The translations under genes and the position numbers were made by a program. Of a DNA stretch of 64,000 nucleotides, positions 51,848-60,404 are shown piece after piece (the stretch's first letter is position 1; the number at the start of each line of letters is the position of its first letter). Source of the DNA: JAVJSU01 sp040219275 (GTDB lineage: Bacteria > Chloroflexota > Anaerolineae > Aggregatilineales > Phototrophicaceae). The DNA lies in contig JAVJSU010000006.1 in assembly GCA_040219275.1 (NCBI GenBank), positions 93,283 to 157,282 of the forward strand. Direction: 5' to 3'. The notes below the pieces were generated by a model, which searched no databases, was not told the DNA's origin, and saw nothing but the letters and a program-made list of their open reading frames with translations.

Positions 51848-52310
51848 CTAGTAATCAAAATAATCTACAAATTGGCAAATTTCATGATCCATATATGGAT
51901 ACCACATATGATGGTTTATTACTCTTAAATCCATTCAGTGGACAAGTAAGTTCATATTGGAAAGCATCGGGGAGAACGCAATTTGTTAATTCAAACATTA
52001 TACAAATGCTTTATTTCCTCAGTGTCTATGAACAGCACAAGCCTGAAATAGATGAACTTGGAGAAATTTTAGGGGATCTCAAAACGCACTTAAAACGTGA
52101 GGAAAGAATCGAGATAAATAAAAAGGCAACAAAAAGCATTCAGGATCTATTAAGTAAAATTGAGTCTAAATTTAGACAAGCAGATCCAAATGTTTTCCAA
52201 TACGAAGATAGTTTTTGGCAGTTGTGGTTAACCGAATAAAAAAGGCGCACTAACTATAACCCTCTCGGTCTTATATCATTCAGGAATCACTCGCTACCAT
52301 CCGCGCCAAC

Positions 52311-52589
52311 ATGCCGATGGAATTGATGGCATTACGCAACGGCGCACTCGCCACCACCCTGCGTCCCGACCTCCCCCCTGATACCCAAGCCACCCTTCAC
52401 ACATGGATGCAAAACCATTTCGATGAGCATGGCTTCGAACGGGTGGATATTCCCACCGTTGAGAATTACAATCTGAATCGTGTGGTGATCAGTGTGCTGA
52501 TCGTCGGCAGTGTGTTCTACGAAACGGTGGGCGATAGCTTCGACCTAGCGAGTGCGCTGGTGAATGGCTTGCGGGGTGATGAAGAATAA
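52311..52589 (+). pseudogene. unknown protein, C-terminal fragment
   Basis: A 92-residue frame (MPMELMALRNGALATTLRP ... VVISVLIVGSVFYETVGDSFDLASALVNGLRGDEE). The same frame is open upstream to about 52257 without a start, and codons there read naturally (QESLATIRANMP), so the true N-terminus is probably lost. GC-richer than the toxin genes beside it. I do not recognise the family. The 52590-52834 stretch after it is without a gene. Confidence 0.4.
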
Positions 52590-52834
52590 CAGAATCGGGT
52601 GAATCGGTAGTGTTCGGGATGTGGTTAGTGTTTGGGTCATCGGGATCATCCATAGTCGCATTATGTAAGTAACAACAGCTTTGATACTACCGAATAATAA
52701 CTCTGTTTTCAATCATCGCAGACACCAATCACACACGGTGCCACACCTGGCAACGATTTTTCGGCGTGAGGTTACCCTCACAGTCTATGAGCTGCTCTGG
52801 TTTAACAGAAGGAACTGACGAGGTCGGATAATCG

Positions 52835-54550
52835 CTATTCGAATCCATACTCAATCTCAGGCACATAAATAATATGCGACTGGATTGCCCTATCCCCGAT
52901 CCAGTAGATATTCCAGCCTCTTCGCATCCATTGGACGGGGATACCCTTTCTCAATAGCTTGCATGCAATCGCCTGTATCGGTGGATAGCGTTTGCCAGTA
53001 ATGTCTTGTAGGAAGCAAGGTTGGAGGGCGATGCCTGCGCGTCGTGCGCATCTTTTGGCAGGTATATGTTGGATGTTATCCAGTGTGATATCTGTCGCAT
53101 AAAGTATCTGCTGGCACTGAATTCCTGCAAGCTGGACATATCGCTGAAATGTGCGAATACAAACGTTTAATCGTCTTGCGAGCCAAGCCTGACTGTATCT
53201 CCCTGCGCGTCGTCGAATCAGTTCTCGATTGAGTGCCGCACGATATGTTTTCACAGATTGGATGTCGTTGAGAGTGATGGGGTCTGCACCCTTGCTTTTG
53301 ATATTGAACAAATCACATAGCCGTCTGATCGTTGGGATCATATACCCTTGTGGGGGTCGATGTGCTGGACTTTTGTCCCGTTTTGTCGTAGGAACAAATA
53401 CGCAGGTATTTGTTAGTCGTTTAGGCATTTTATACTCCGCAGAATCATCCAGCGTATCGGTCTTAGGTGTAAAAGTAAGGGCAGTACGGATGGCACGTCT
53501 GCCAATACCATAAGGGGCGAGTAGCCCGTGGATGTCACGCTCGGTCAGGCAATCGCCTGCGGATTTGCCCATCAGTTTCAAACCTTCGTATACACGCAAA
53601 AAAGCAGTGCCTTGTTTGTGTTTCAAAATGGCTTCACGCAGATGATTCGGCACATAGCTGGCTTCTGATGATTTAGCGATCGATTTCGATTGGAGTCGAG
53701 CCGGTCGCTTGAATACGCTCCGTAGCGTGAGGATCGTTTCTTTCTGACGTTGATAGGCAGGTTCAAGCGTATGTCGGGTGACAGGTGGATGTTGAATGTG
53801 AACTTCAGACAGAATTGCTTTAACCATATCAAAGTCATAGCCTTCGTCACGCATCATACATCCAACTCGGAATAAGGCTTCGTTACGACTGTTGAATTGT
53901 TGGACCAATGACTGATAGATTGAAGTGAAGTAGTCCAGTGATGTGTTGTTTGGGATGTTTTTGATAACCGGTTGTAATCTTGGTCGTCGGACAATGCTAA
54001 AAACTGACATCACATCATTGAGATCTTTACGTGAAATGCGTTTCAGCGGGACATCACGGGATAGTTTCCAGGTACCCCCTGCAATCGTTGAACCAGCCCC
54101 AACCACATAACTGCCTTCCGCTTTCAGATCACCGCCTTGAATCTTGGTTGTTCGTACCGGAAAGTCGACCTCAAAGTAGAGATGTAGTGTGCCTCGTCCA
54201 CCGGACTGGACAATGTAGGTATTCATGAGATGTGGGAATTTCTGCATGAATTTCGCCTGTGCATCCGGTTCATCAAAATCTATCACAATGAGTTGTGATA
54301 TTTGCCCACAGACAATCCCATAAGCCGAAGTTCCACCCCTGAACCATCGCTCAATTTGATCCGAGGATGCGTGTTCCGACTGGTAGGTCTGCCATTTAAT
54401 TCTTGGTTGTTTGCCAGAGGCGCGATTGGGTCCACCTTTCAATGGAATAATTGAATATCCACACTCACGGGCATATAGTGCGTGGGGCAACACCGTATTT
54501 GATTCAGTGAATAGGCGAGCTGAAGTAAGCTCAGCTGAAACTGAGGTCAT
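52835..54550 (-). CDS. bifunctional primase/polymerase (prim-pol) replication protein (module C)
   Basis: A 571-residue protein. Residues 22-190 match the bifunctional DNA primase/polymerase N-terminal domain: ARECGYSIIPLKGG, GIVCGQISQLIVIDFDEPDAQ (catalytic acidic pair), and TYIVQSGGRGTLHLYFEVD with the conserved His. The rest includes a primase C-terminal-like helical part and two basic HTH-like stretches (RRAGRYSQAWLARRLNVCIRTFQRYVQLAG). It stands where the unrelated Rep-like gene stands in module A and shares that gene's first 18 residues and ribosome site. Likely starts or primes plasmid-type replication. Confidence 0.85.
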   Translation of the reverse strand: MTSVSAELTSARLFTESNTVLPHALYARECGYSIIPLKGGPNRASGKQPRIKWQTYQSEHASSDQIERWFRGGTSAYGIVCGQISQLIVIDFDEPDAQAKFMQKFPHLMNTYIVQSGGRGTLHLYFEVDFPVRTTKIQGGDLKAEGSYVVGAGSTIAGGTWKLSRDVPLKRISRKDLNDVMSVFSIVRRPRLQPVIKNIPNNTSLDYFTSIYQSLVQQFNSRNEALFRVGCMMRDEGYDFDMVKAILSEVHIQHPPVTRHTLEPAYQRQKETILTLRSVFKRPARLQSKSIAKSSEASYVPNHLREAILKHKQGTAFLRVYEGLKLMGKSAGDCLTERDIHGLLAPYGIGRRAIRTALTFTPKTDTLDDSAEYKMPKRLTNTCVFVPTTKRDKSPAHRPPQGYMIPTIRRLCDLFNIKSKGADPITLNDIQSVKTYRAALNRELIRRRAGRYSQAWLARRLNVCIRTFQRYVQLAGIQCQQILYATDITLDNIQHIPAKRCARRAGIALQPCFLQDITGKRYPPIQAIACKLLRKGIPVQWMRRGWNIYWIGDRAIQSHIIYVPEIEYGFE

Positions 54551-54617
54551 AGCGTGTCACCTGACAATACGAAACTAGCGTCTGACGAGAAAGCAGAGAA
54601 AAAGTGACGGTATGTAG

Positions 54618-54716
54618 TTGCGGTCAGGTCTGAGGTGTGATAATCTTTAAGTGTTCAGTTCAAAAATCATCACATCTGTTACCCGCCCAGATTTCCAATG
54701 GTGGGTTTTTTGTTTT
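54618..54716 (+). ncRNA. candidate counter-transcribed small RNA between parB and rep (module C)
   Basis: A -35 TTGCGG (54618-54623), a 15-bp spacer, an extended -10 TGTGATAAT (54636-54644), and a hairpin ACCCGCC/GGTGGGT (54681-54706) running into a T-run. Inverted arms TGTGATAAT and ATCATCACA (54666-54674) flank the core TTTAAGTGTTCAGTT, as in module A (TTTAAGTGCTTAAGTT), although the arms themselves differ between the modules. This conservation of layout with changed arm sequence supports function. Confidence 0.5.
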
Positions 54717-54760
54717 ATGGGTGGTGCTCTTGGAAAACGATCCATACAAATTCCTCCTTG

Positions 54761-54786
54761 AAAAGGTTGTTCTGGGACAACCTTTT
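54761..54786. terminator. hairpin at the end of parB (module C)
   Basis: AAAAGGTTGT-TCTGGG-ACAACCTTTT, a 10-bp stem with A and T tails, overlapping the parB stop. It can terminate in either direction. Compare the loop-less palindrome at the same position of module A. Confidence 0.75.
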
Positions 54787-55981
54787 AGCCATTTAGTATT
54801 GTTTCTGCTTCATCAATAAGCTGACGCAATTTACTCAAACGAGAGCGAACCAGATGTGCATCTCGTTCCTGCCACATTAAGACTTCAACCAATTCTTGCC
54901 CAGAAGTCTTCGTACTATCGCGCACGGTTTTTGCAAAACGGACTGCGATGGTGGAAAAAGTTGGCGTGTCATCATCATCAACAACATCAACGTTTTCACT
55001 TTCGATAATTTGCTTTACTTGTTTTCCTGAAAGATTCAGAGAAATGATTTGTTGCACAAGCTCAGCGTGTTCTTGTGCATCTAACCCTAAAACATATCTG
55101 AGTTTGCGCTCGTCAAGATTGTGTTTATCAGCCAATTCCATTGCTTCGTCCGACAAATTCAGAAGAGCCTTATACCGGCTAAAGCGCGCTTTATCGATTC
55201 CCCCCATGGCATTAAGAATTGCTTCTGTATATTCACGTTTACCACGTAAATCAAGATCAAGTGCTTGCCGATAGAAGTCGTTATTCACTGCATGAATGGG
55301 TATTTCGTAGCCATGAACCGTTAGCAAGAGCAGTGCCGCCTGTCGAGCCATCGCGATCGCACTCAAGCCTTTACGTGCTGTGTTTTCCTTCGCTTGACGG
55401 AAGACTGATGATTTCTCTGCAGGAATGATGATGCAGTCGATCATGCCATCATGGTCATAGCTCGGGATGAAGTCTCGGAGAATCCATGTGGCCCAATAAC
55501 GACGCTCTCCTGTTTCAATTCGATACAAACGGGTCACACCTTGTGTGATATCCACCACAGTGAGTGGATTCACTTGTCCATCATCACGGATAGTCACTGC
55601 AAGGTTTACTAGATCACGCAGGGTTTCTTCTTCGGGTGACAGCTTGACTGACTCATCACTTTCATTGTCTACATCGGCGAGTAACTCCAATAAATTGCTG
55701 AAGGGCCGCCCATTTTGCCGTGACGATACTTGAGCAAGCTGTACTAATTCGCGCAACGCTTGCGTTGGGGTCAGACGATTGTCATGAAATTTGTGATGGA
55801 CTTGTTCTGGCAGAACTCGACGTGGCTGGACTGGGTCAGGTCGCACCATATCGAGCAAGAATCTCTCCACGCGGATCGAGTTATCTACAAGTGCCTCAGC
55901 AAAACCATCTCCAAGCATATCTGGTGTCATCGAAGCCAGGAGATTGTCGATGTTGGACGTATCACGGTTCTTCTTGGCCAT
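54785..55981 (-). CDS. parB: ParB-family partition protein (module C)
   Basis: A 398-residue protein, same length and motif order as the module A ParB: RPDPVQPRRVLPEQ, GERRYWATWIL, ENTARKGLSAIAMARQ and the HTH region KREYTEAILNAMGGIDKARFSRYKALL. Its ATG overlaps the parA stop by one base (TAATG). N-terminal and C-terminal thirds differ most from module A, in keeping with recognition of a different site or partner. Confidence 0.88.
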   Translation of the reverse strand: MAKKNRDTSNIDNLLASMTPDMLGDGFAEALVDNSIRVERFLLDMVRPDPVQPRRVLPEQVHHKFHDNRLTPTQALRELVQLAQVSSRQNGRPFSNLLELLADVDNESDESVKLSPEEETLRDLVNLAVTIRDDGQVNPLTVVDITQGVTRLYRIETGERRYWATWILRDFIPSYDHDGMIDCIIIPAEKSSVFRQAKENTARKGLSAIAMARQAALLLLTVHGYEIPIHAVNNDFYRQALDLDLRGKREYTEAILNAMGGIDKARFSRYKALLNLSDEAMELADKHNLDERKLRYVLGLDAQEHAELVQQIISLNLSGKQVKQIIESENVDVVDDDDTPTFSTIAVRFAKTVRDSTKTSGQELVEVLMWQERDAHLVRSRLSKLRQLIDEAETILNG

Positions 55982-56799
55982 TACGCACCTCGTTTCTGAT
56001 TGAGGATGCGGTGGACTAACCGTGCATAGGCTTTACTAGCGGTTGCTTTGGGATCGTAGGTGAAAATGCTCGAATGGCTCTGATGAGCATATGAAACCGC
56101 TTCGTTCATCGGAATGACACCCAGTAGAAGTTGATTGAGTTGTGGATGTGATTTGAGTTCTTGAAGAAGGTGATGGTGCCCGCGTACACGGTTATCCATT
56201 TTAGTTACGATAATTCCTCGGACACGCAGATTAGCGATGCGCCACCCGTCTCGAATATCGTTGATTTTGCTGATGACACTTAACAGCCCTACGGTTTCCA
56301 GGTAACGTGGTTCAACCGGCACGATGGCATCTGTCGCTGCGACCAGAGCCATTTCCGTCATCAGTGAAAATGAGGGGCGTGTATCAATGACAATCGCTGA
56401 ATAATATGGGGCAAGTTTGGATAATGGATCAGCCAGACGATACGGCGCACCCGCTGTTCCCTGAAGTTCACGTTCTGCTTGCTCAAGTAGGGCAGACGCT
56501 GGAAGAACGTGTAAGTTCTCATCCCAGTGACTCTGAACAAGACTTTCCGACAAAACCTGGGTGGCGTTCTGACGATCTGCCATGAGTACCGTATATAAAC
56601 TGTTTTTCTCACCAAAGTCGTTTCGTCCCGTGGTGACAAGCGTGGCATGAGCCTGACTATCCGTATCGATCAGTAAAACTCGTGGATTGGATGCGCCAGC
56701 ATTTCGTAACATCGCTGACATCCCCAACGCAATATTCGTTGCAGATGTGGATTTCCCCACACCGCCCTTATGATTCGTTAGTACGATTGAACGAGTCAT
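55981..56799 (-). CDS. parA: ParA-family partition ATPase (module C)
   Basis: A 272-residue ATPase with the deviant Walker A KGGVGKST at residues 11-18, VIDTRPSFSLMTEM and GIIVTKMDNRVRGHH. The ATG at 56799 has AGGAAATAT upstream (GCGGAGGAAA, 9-10 nt). Highly similar to the module A ParA, so the two modules are related plasmid-type backbones. Operon with parB and prim-pol. Confidence 0.91.
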   Translation of the reverse strand: MTRSIVLTNHKGGVGKSTSATNIALGMSAMLRNAGASNPRVLLIDTDSQAHATLVTTGRNDFGEKNSLYTVLMADRQNATQVLSESLVQSHWDENLHVLPASALLEQAERELQGTAGAPYRLADPLSKLAPYYSAIVIDTRPSFSLMTEMALVAATDAIVPVEPRYLETVGLLSVISKINDIRDGWRIANLRVRGIIVTKMDNRVRGHHHLLQELKSHPQLNQLLLGVIPMNEAVSYAHQSHSSIFTYDPKATASKAYARLVHRILNQKRGA

Positions 56800-56870
56800 G
56801 ATAGATATTTCCTCCGCAAACTGAAGTTAATTGAACAAAACCGCTTGCGAAAACAAGGAACTACCAACCC

Positions 56871-57034
56871 GTGATATGCTATGGGACGGGAGTGCCGTTT
56901 GCCTCCGTGACGGTACTTCAAGGTGCGATGGGGGAGGAGTGTGTCTCCCTCATTTCACCGAAAAGCCAAATCAGCGTTTGTTCGAGAGACGCGCAAGAAT
57001 CGTGCTCTGAGGAAATATCAGTTGCTTGAGAAAA
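56871..57034 (+). ncRNA. conserved structured segment upstream of parA (module C)
   Basis: Counterpart of 30347-30510. Stem ATGGGGGAG/CTCCCTCAT (56928-56936 with 56945-56953) and stem AGAG-A-CGCG / CGTG-CTCT (56985-57008) with a 7-nt loop are kept by compatible base changes. Runs such as CAAATCAGCGTTTGTTCGAGAG and GAGGAAATATCAGTTGCT are invariant in parts. No reading frame is shared between the copies. Confidence 0.5.
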
Positions 57035-57057
57035 AATGCGGTTTTGTATTGTGAGGG

Positions 57058-57200
57058 ATGTTCGGATTGGGTCTTATCAGGTTCACTCGTAAGAATTCAA
57101 ACTATAGTTTAACCAAAAACCACCTTCTGTAGGTGGTTTTTTGGTATTTAGGTTGGAAATGGAATCGATTTTGTTGCAAAGAATGTTCGAGTCTTATCTG
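57058..57200 (+). repeat. duplicated tRNA-Lys 3' end and flank (attachment-site relic)
   Basis: The block begins with the tRNA-like text TTCGGATTGGGTC then GGTTCAC (57058-57086). It continues with GAATTCAAACTATAG (also just behind the true tRNA), the terminator CCAAAAACCACC/GGTGG plus T-run (57113-57144), TATTTAGGTT, and ends with a T-arm-like GTTCGAGTCTTATC (57185-57198). The order equals that at 8400-8532, at roughly 80 percent identity. It fits the far end of an island integrated at tRNA-Lys. Confidence 0.7.
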
Positions 57201-57222
57201 TTTTTTCGATTTTTCTCCAATG

Positions 57223-57408
57223 GCAGGCATCCCGACAGAAGTCATCCGGCAGAATCTCGGTCATGCGGATGTCAAGACCACACAGGATTACATCGGTGTG
57301 CTGGACGGCTCGATCCGTGCGCCAGTGAGTGTGTACGATGCGTCACCAATTCTTGAGCGTCTGGAACAAAGCAAATGGCTCGTTTGTATTCTTTATTACA
57401 CAATTTGA
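57223..57408 (+). pseudogene. tyrosine recombinase (integrase), C-terminal remnant
   Basis: The text AGIPTEVIRQNLGHADVKTTQDYIGVLDG is the last conserved box of phage-type integrases (LGH...TT..Y, with the catalytic Tyr). The rest, including the Arg and the first HxxR, is missing, and the frame upstream is not native. It lies just behind the duplicated tRNA-Lys end, the usual position of an integrase gene. Confidence 0.85.
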
Positions 57409-57459
57409 TTGAAGACGTTTTTGATTCGTCAAGCAGAGCTAAATTCGTGGTTGTATGAT

Positions 57460-59253
57460 CTATATCAGCATATGCTGTTCAAGATACTCTGCAATCATGT
57501 ACCACCATTTCAGTGCGTTTGCACGTTTTACGGGACCATGTCCTTCCTCTGGGTCAACATAGTAGGTCACATCAATATCTAAAGCTTTCATGCGTTCCAC
57601 CATTTGATCGCTCTCTGCCTGCGTCACTCGTGGATCATTTGCGCCGTGTATGACGAGCAAGGGCACTTTGATTCGCTCCAGATATGTAATCGGCGAGCGT
57701 TCGGTCAGCAAGTCATAGTCTTCAACCGCATCACCCACCCAGGTTTTCATGACGGGTTTCCAGAATTCCGGCACAGATTGTACGAAGTTAACCAAATTAG
57801 AGGGTCCTGCGGCAACAACCGCAACAGACCAATAATCTGGTAAGCGTGTTATCGCATTTAAGGTTGAATAGCCACCAAAAGACGCACCAAATACGCCGAT
57901 ACGTCGGTTGTCAACCCAATCAAGAGACTGTAAATATTTTGCAGCGAACTCAATATCCTTCAATTCGCCACCACCCCAATCGCGATGAATGAGTTTTTGA
58001 TAACTGATTCCAAATCCTGTTGAACCCCTAATATTTGGTGCAAGAATCCCGATCCCTCTATTCAGCAAATACTGATACATTCCAGAATAGTTGTACACGG
58101 GACGTTCTTGCGTTTCTGGTCCACCATGTATTGAGAGTAGCACAGGAAATATATCTCCACGTGTTTTGGGAATATACAGCCATGCGGGTATCTGCTGACC
58201 ATCAAAGGTTTCATAGTGAATCAGTTCTGGATCAATCATGTGATCCGGGTCAATGCCGCCCACCATACTCTGACTCAATGGAAGTAAGTCACCAGTTTCT
58301 AAATCAAATTCATAAATATTGCTTGCAGACTTTGCTGTGGTGTAGTTCAGGACGATCTTGCTGCTATCGGGTGACGGACTAGCATTTTGCACCACACCGA
58401 CAGGAAGTTCAGCAACTTCGACTTCCTCGCCTTCAAGCGTCAATGCTTTCAGTTCAGTTCTGCCACCAACATTGATGAAAATAAGCACCTGTTTACGCTC
58501 TTGCAACACAAGTAGTCGCTCGACATCATAGTCAACCGTGTAGAACCATTTCCAATCACCTGCTATAAGATCATAGTAAGCAACATTTGAAAACTCACGA
58601 TCCTGATTCGTCAACATGTAGAAGCCAGTACTTTCGGGGTGCCATCCCAGATGTTCGTAGAAGGCTTCGCTTTCGTGTGGTGTAGCACATATCGCTTCGC
58701 AGGATTCTACATCCAACACAAAGATGTTTTGATCGGTATTGCCGTTGAATTGCTCAATGTTGGTATATCTGCCATTCGGTGAATAACCAGTGGCGAAGTT
58801 CCGATGTCCTGTCATCAATCGGTGTAATTCACCCGTTTTTAAATCGTGTTCAACGGGGTCTTTTTCGGCAGGATTTCTGTCATTTGTGCTATACAGTAGT
58901 TTGCTATCATCGGGGGACCACCCGGATAGATCATACTGTGCCTGAAGTTTGTTGGATAGCATTTCGGGCCATCCACCTGATGACAGTACAACAAACACTT
59001 GACGATTCTCAGAGCCATCTTTATCAGCGGTGAAAGCGATTTTGCTATCATCATGTGACCAATATAATCGCCTCACAGACCAATCTTCAAACATCGTGAG
59101 TTGTCGCGCAAAACCGCCTCCTGATGGCACGATCCAGATATTAAACTGCCCTGATACGTTCGTCGTATAGGCAATGTAATTCCCATTGTGTGAATACGCG
59201 ACCTCGCCGTGCAATCGTGTTGCTGTGAATTGGTCAAAAAGGTATTTCTTCAT
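57460..59253 (-). CDS. S9-family prolyl oligopeptidase-like peptidase
   Basis: A 597-residue protein. Residues 1-340 form a beta-propeller (repeated Y/WSPDDSK strands), residues 350-597 an alpha/beta-hydrolase with oxyanion HGGPE (376-380), nucleophile GASFGG (Ser458), Asp in HGANDPRV and His in EEGHGP, the S9C/S9A order. No signal peptide, so cytoplasmic. Likely cleaves short peptides or acyl-peptides. First gene to the right of the tRNA-like border, transcribed towards it. Confidence 0.92.
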   Translation of the reverse strand: MKKYLFDQFTATRLHGEVAYSHNGNYIAYTTNVSGQFNIWIVPSGGGFARQLTMFEDWSVRRLYWSHDDSKIAFTADKDGSENRQVFVVLSSGGWPEMLSNKLQAQYDLSGWSPDDSKLLYSTNDRNPAEKDPVEHDLKTGELHRLMTGHRNFATGYSPNGRYTNIEQFNGNTDQNIFVLDVESCEAICATPHESEAFYEHLGWHPESTGFYMLTNQDREFSNVAYYDLIAGDWKWFYTVDYDVERLLVLQERKQVLIFINVGGRTELKALTLEGEEVEVAELPVGVVQNASPSPDSSKIVLNYTTAKSASNIYEFDLETGDLLPLSQSMVGGIDPDHMIDPELIHYETFDGQQIPAWLYIPKTRGDIFPVLLSIHGGPETQERPVYNYSGMYQYLLNRGIGILAPNIRGSTGFGISYQKLIHRDWGGGELKDIEFAAKYLQSLDWVDNRRIGVFGASFGGYSTLNAITRLPDYWSVAVVAAGPSNLVNFVQSVPEFWKPVMKTWVGDAVEDYDLLTERSPITYLERIKVPLLVIHGANDPRVTQAESDQMVERMKALDIDVTYYVDPEEGHGPVKRANALKWWYMIAEYLEQHMLI

Positions 59254-59307
59254 GCGTCGTACCTCGCCGTATCAAATCATCAATGAAATGTGGACTTGCA
59301 CCTTGAA

Positions 59308-60318
59308 TTATGATTGTGCATGTGCCAAGAGTGTCTCGAAGCCCACCTGCAACATATAGATTTCGGACGGTCCGACAGTATTATTATCACTGGCTTCAAC
59401 GGCTATGTAGTAGATACCGTCAGCTTCTGCCAGCGCGTATTCGCTGAAAACCACCATTCCTGGCACAAGTTCAGCGGGCAAAAACGGTTCATCACCCACG
59501 CGCTCCCAGTTGATCCCATCTTCACTGACCGCCATGCCTACACCAGGACCGGGTATGTTACTACCATATAGCATAATCCAACTGTCATCGCCGTGAGTCA
59601 AGATACGTGGGCGATTGACGTAACGACTCTCCCAACCTGCTTCGGCAGTCAGGATGGGTTCGCCATGCTTTTCCCACGTCACACCGTCTTCACTGGTTGC
59701 CATGCCGATAGCCATCTGAAAAGAGGAAGGCGCACCGGCATAGTACATGATGTAGCCATCTTCAACCTGGATAACCTCTGGCTGGAACACGGTGCGTGCT
59801 TCCCAGCCATCTTCCTCGCCCGTTGTCAATACTGGTTCGTCTGAAACCGTCCAGGGACCGATAGGATCAGAGGCTGTCGCACGCCATATCTGCCCTGCGG
59901 GGAACCATGAACCAGTGTCATAGGAGCCGAAGTATAAAACCCATGTACCATCAGGTTCAATTAATACGCTCCCCGCATTAACAGCCCGTGCATTCGGAAC
60001 ATCCTCACCGGTCAAAATTAACTCATCATCCAGCGGATTAGTCCATTCAATCGCATCATCGGAAACCAGATACGCAATCCCGTTTGGGCGCGGAAATCCA
60101 CCGTACCCGGTCAAAAACATATGGAATTGCCCATCGTGATAGATCATTGCGCCCGGCTCGTTGAAACCCGCGTTGAAGCTACCGGGTGATCCCGTCTCAA
60201 TGATGGGTGTATCGGACAGAAGAACTATTGGTTCATCCTCATCTTCCTGAGCTTGTGCAGAAAAACTGAACAACAGAAAGAATAAACCGACAACGATCAA
60301 AATTAGTTTAGAGAACAT
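59308..60318 (-). CDS. secreted glycoside hydrolase-like five-bladed propeller protein
   Basis: The ATG at 60318 (GGAG 8 nt upstream) starts a signal peptide (MFSKLILIVVGLFFLLFSFSAQAQ); 336 residues. Repeated strands such as GAMIYHDGQFHMFLTGYGGF, YIMYYAGAPSS and SWIMLYGSNIPG recall glycoside hydrolase family 43/32/130-type propellers, but the catalytic acids are not certain. It is read from a promoter with MerR-type spacing (60355-60386). Confidence 0.78.
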   Translation of the reverse strand: MFSKLILIVVGLFFLLFSFSAQAQEDEDEPIVLLSDTPIIETGSPGSFNAGFNEPGAMIYHDGQFHMFLTGYGGFPRPNGIAYLVSDDAIEWTNPLDDELILTGEDVPNARAVNAGSVLIEPDGTWVLYFGSYDTGSWFPAGQIWRATASDPIGPWTVSDEPVLTTGEEDGWEARTVFQPEVIQVEDGYIMYYAGAPSSFQMAIGMATSEDGVTWEKHGEPILTAEAGWESRYVNRPRILTHGDDSWIMLYGSNIPGPGVGMAVSEDGINWERVGDEPFLPAELVPGMVVFSEYALAEADGIYYIAVEASDNNTVGPSEIYMLQVGFETLLAHAQS

Positions 60319-60354
60319 TATTAGTCTCCTTATGTATTCATAGCTATTGGAGAC

Positions 60355-60386
60355 AGTGTAAAACCTTGTGGCAGGAACAAGGTCAA
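60355..60386 (-). promoter_or_regulatory. MerR-type promoter 1
   Basis: Minus strand: -35 TTGACC, a 20-bp spacer, -10 TACACT. The spacer holds ACCTTGT-TCCTGCC-ACAAGGT, a perfect 7-bp inverted repeat. Spacers of 19-20 bp with a dyad between the boxes are the mark of MerR-family activation. Predicted start about 30 nt before the gene at 60318. Confidence 0.82.
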
Positions 60387-60404
60387 GCACGAGATTTCTC
60401 TGTT

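Larger units (their letters stand above)
50841..52239 (+). pseudogene. SUKH-4-like immunity protein gene interrupted by IS5
   Basis: Joining 50841-51040 with 51852-52239 after removing the element and one CTAG restores a 195-residue frame. Features of SUKH-4 are seen: FLQNKGLP near the N-terminus, LQIGKFHDPYMDTTYDGLLLLNPFSGQVSSYWK and FVNSNIIQMLYFLSVY. It starts 5 bp after the deaminase toxin, as an immunity gene should. As it stands the protein is cut after about 67 native residues and cannot be functional. Confidence 0.75.

Noticed and set aside
57058..57200. A clean attL/attR pair with the tRNA-Lys flank
   Set aside because: The copies are only about 80 percent identical and carry a 5-nt insert in the core, so they are decayed or derived from different elements; a perfect direct repeat could not be shown.
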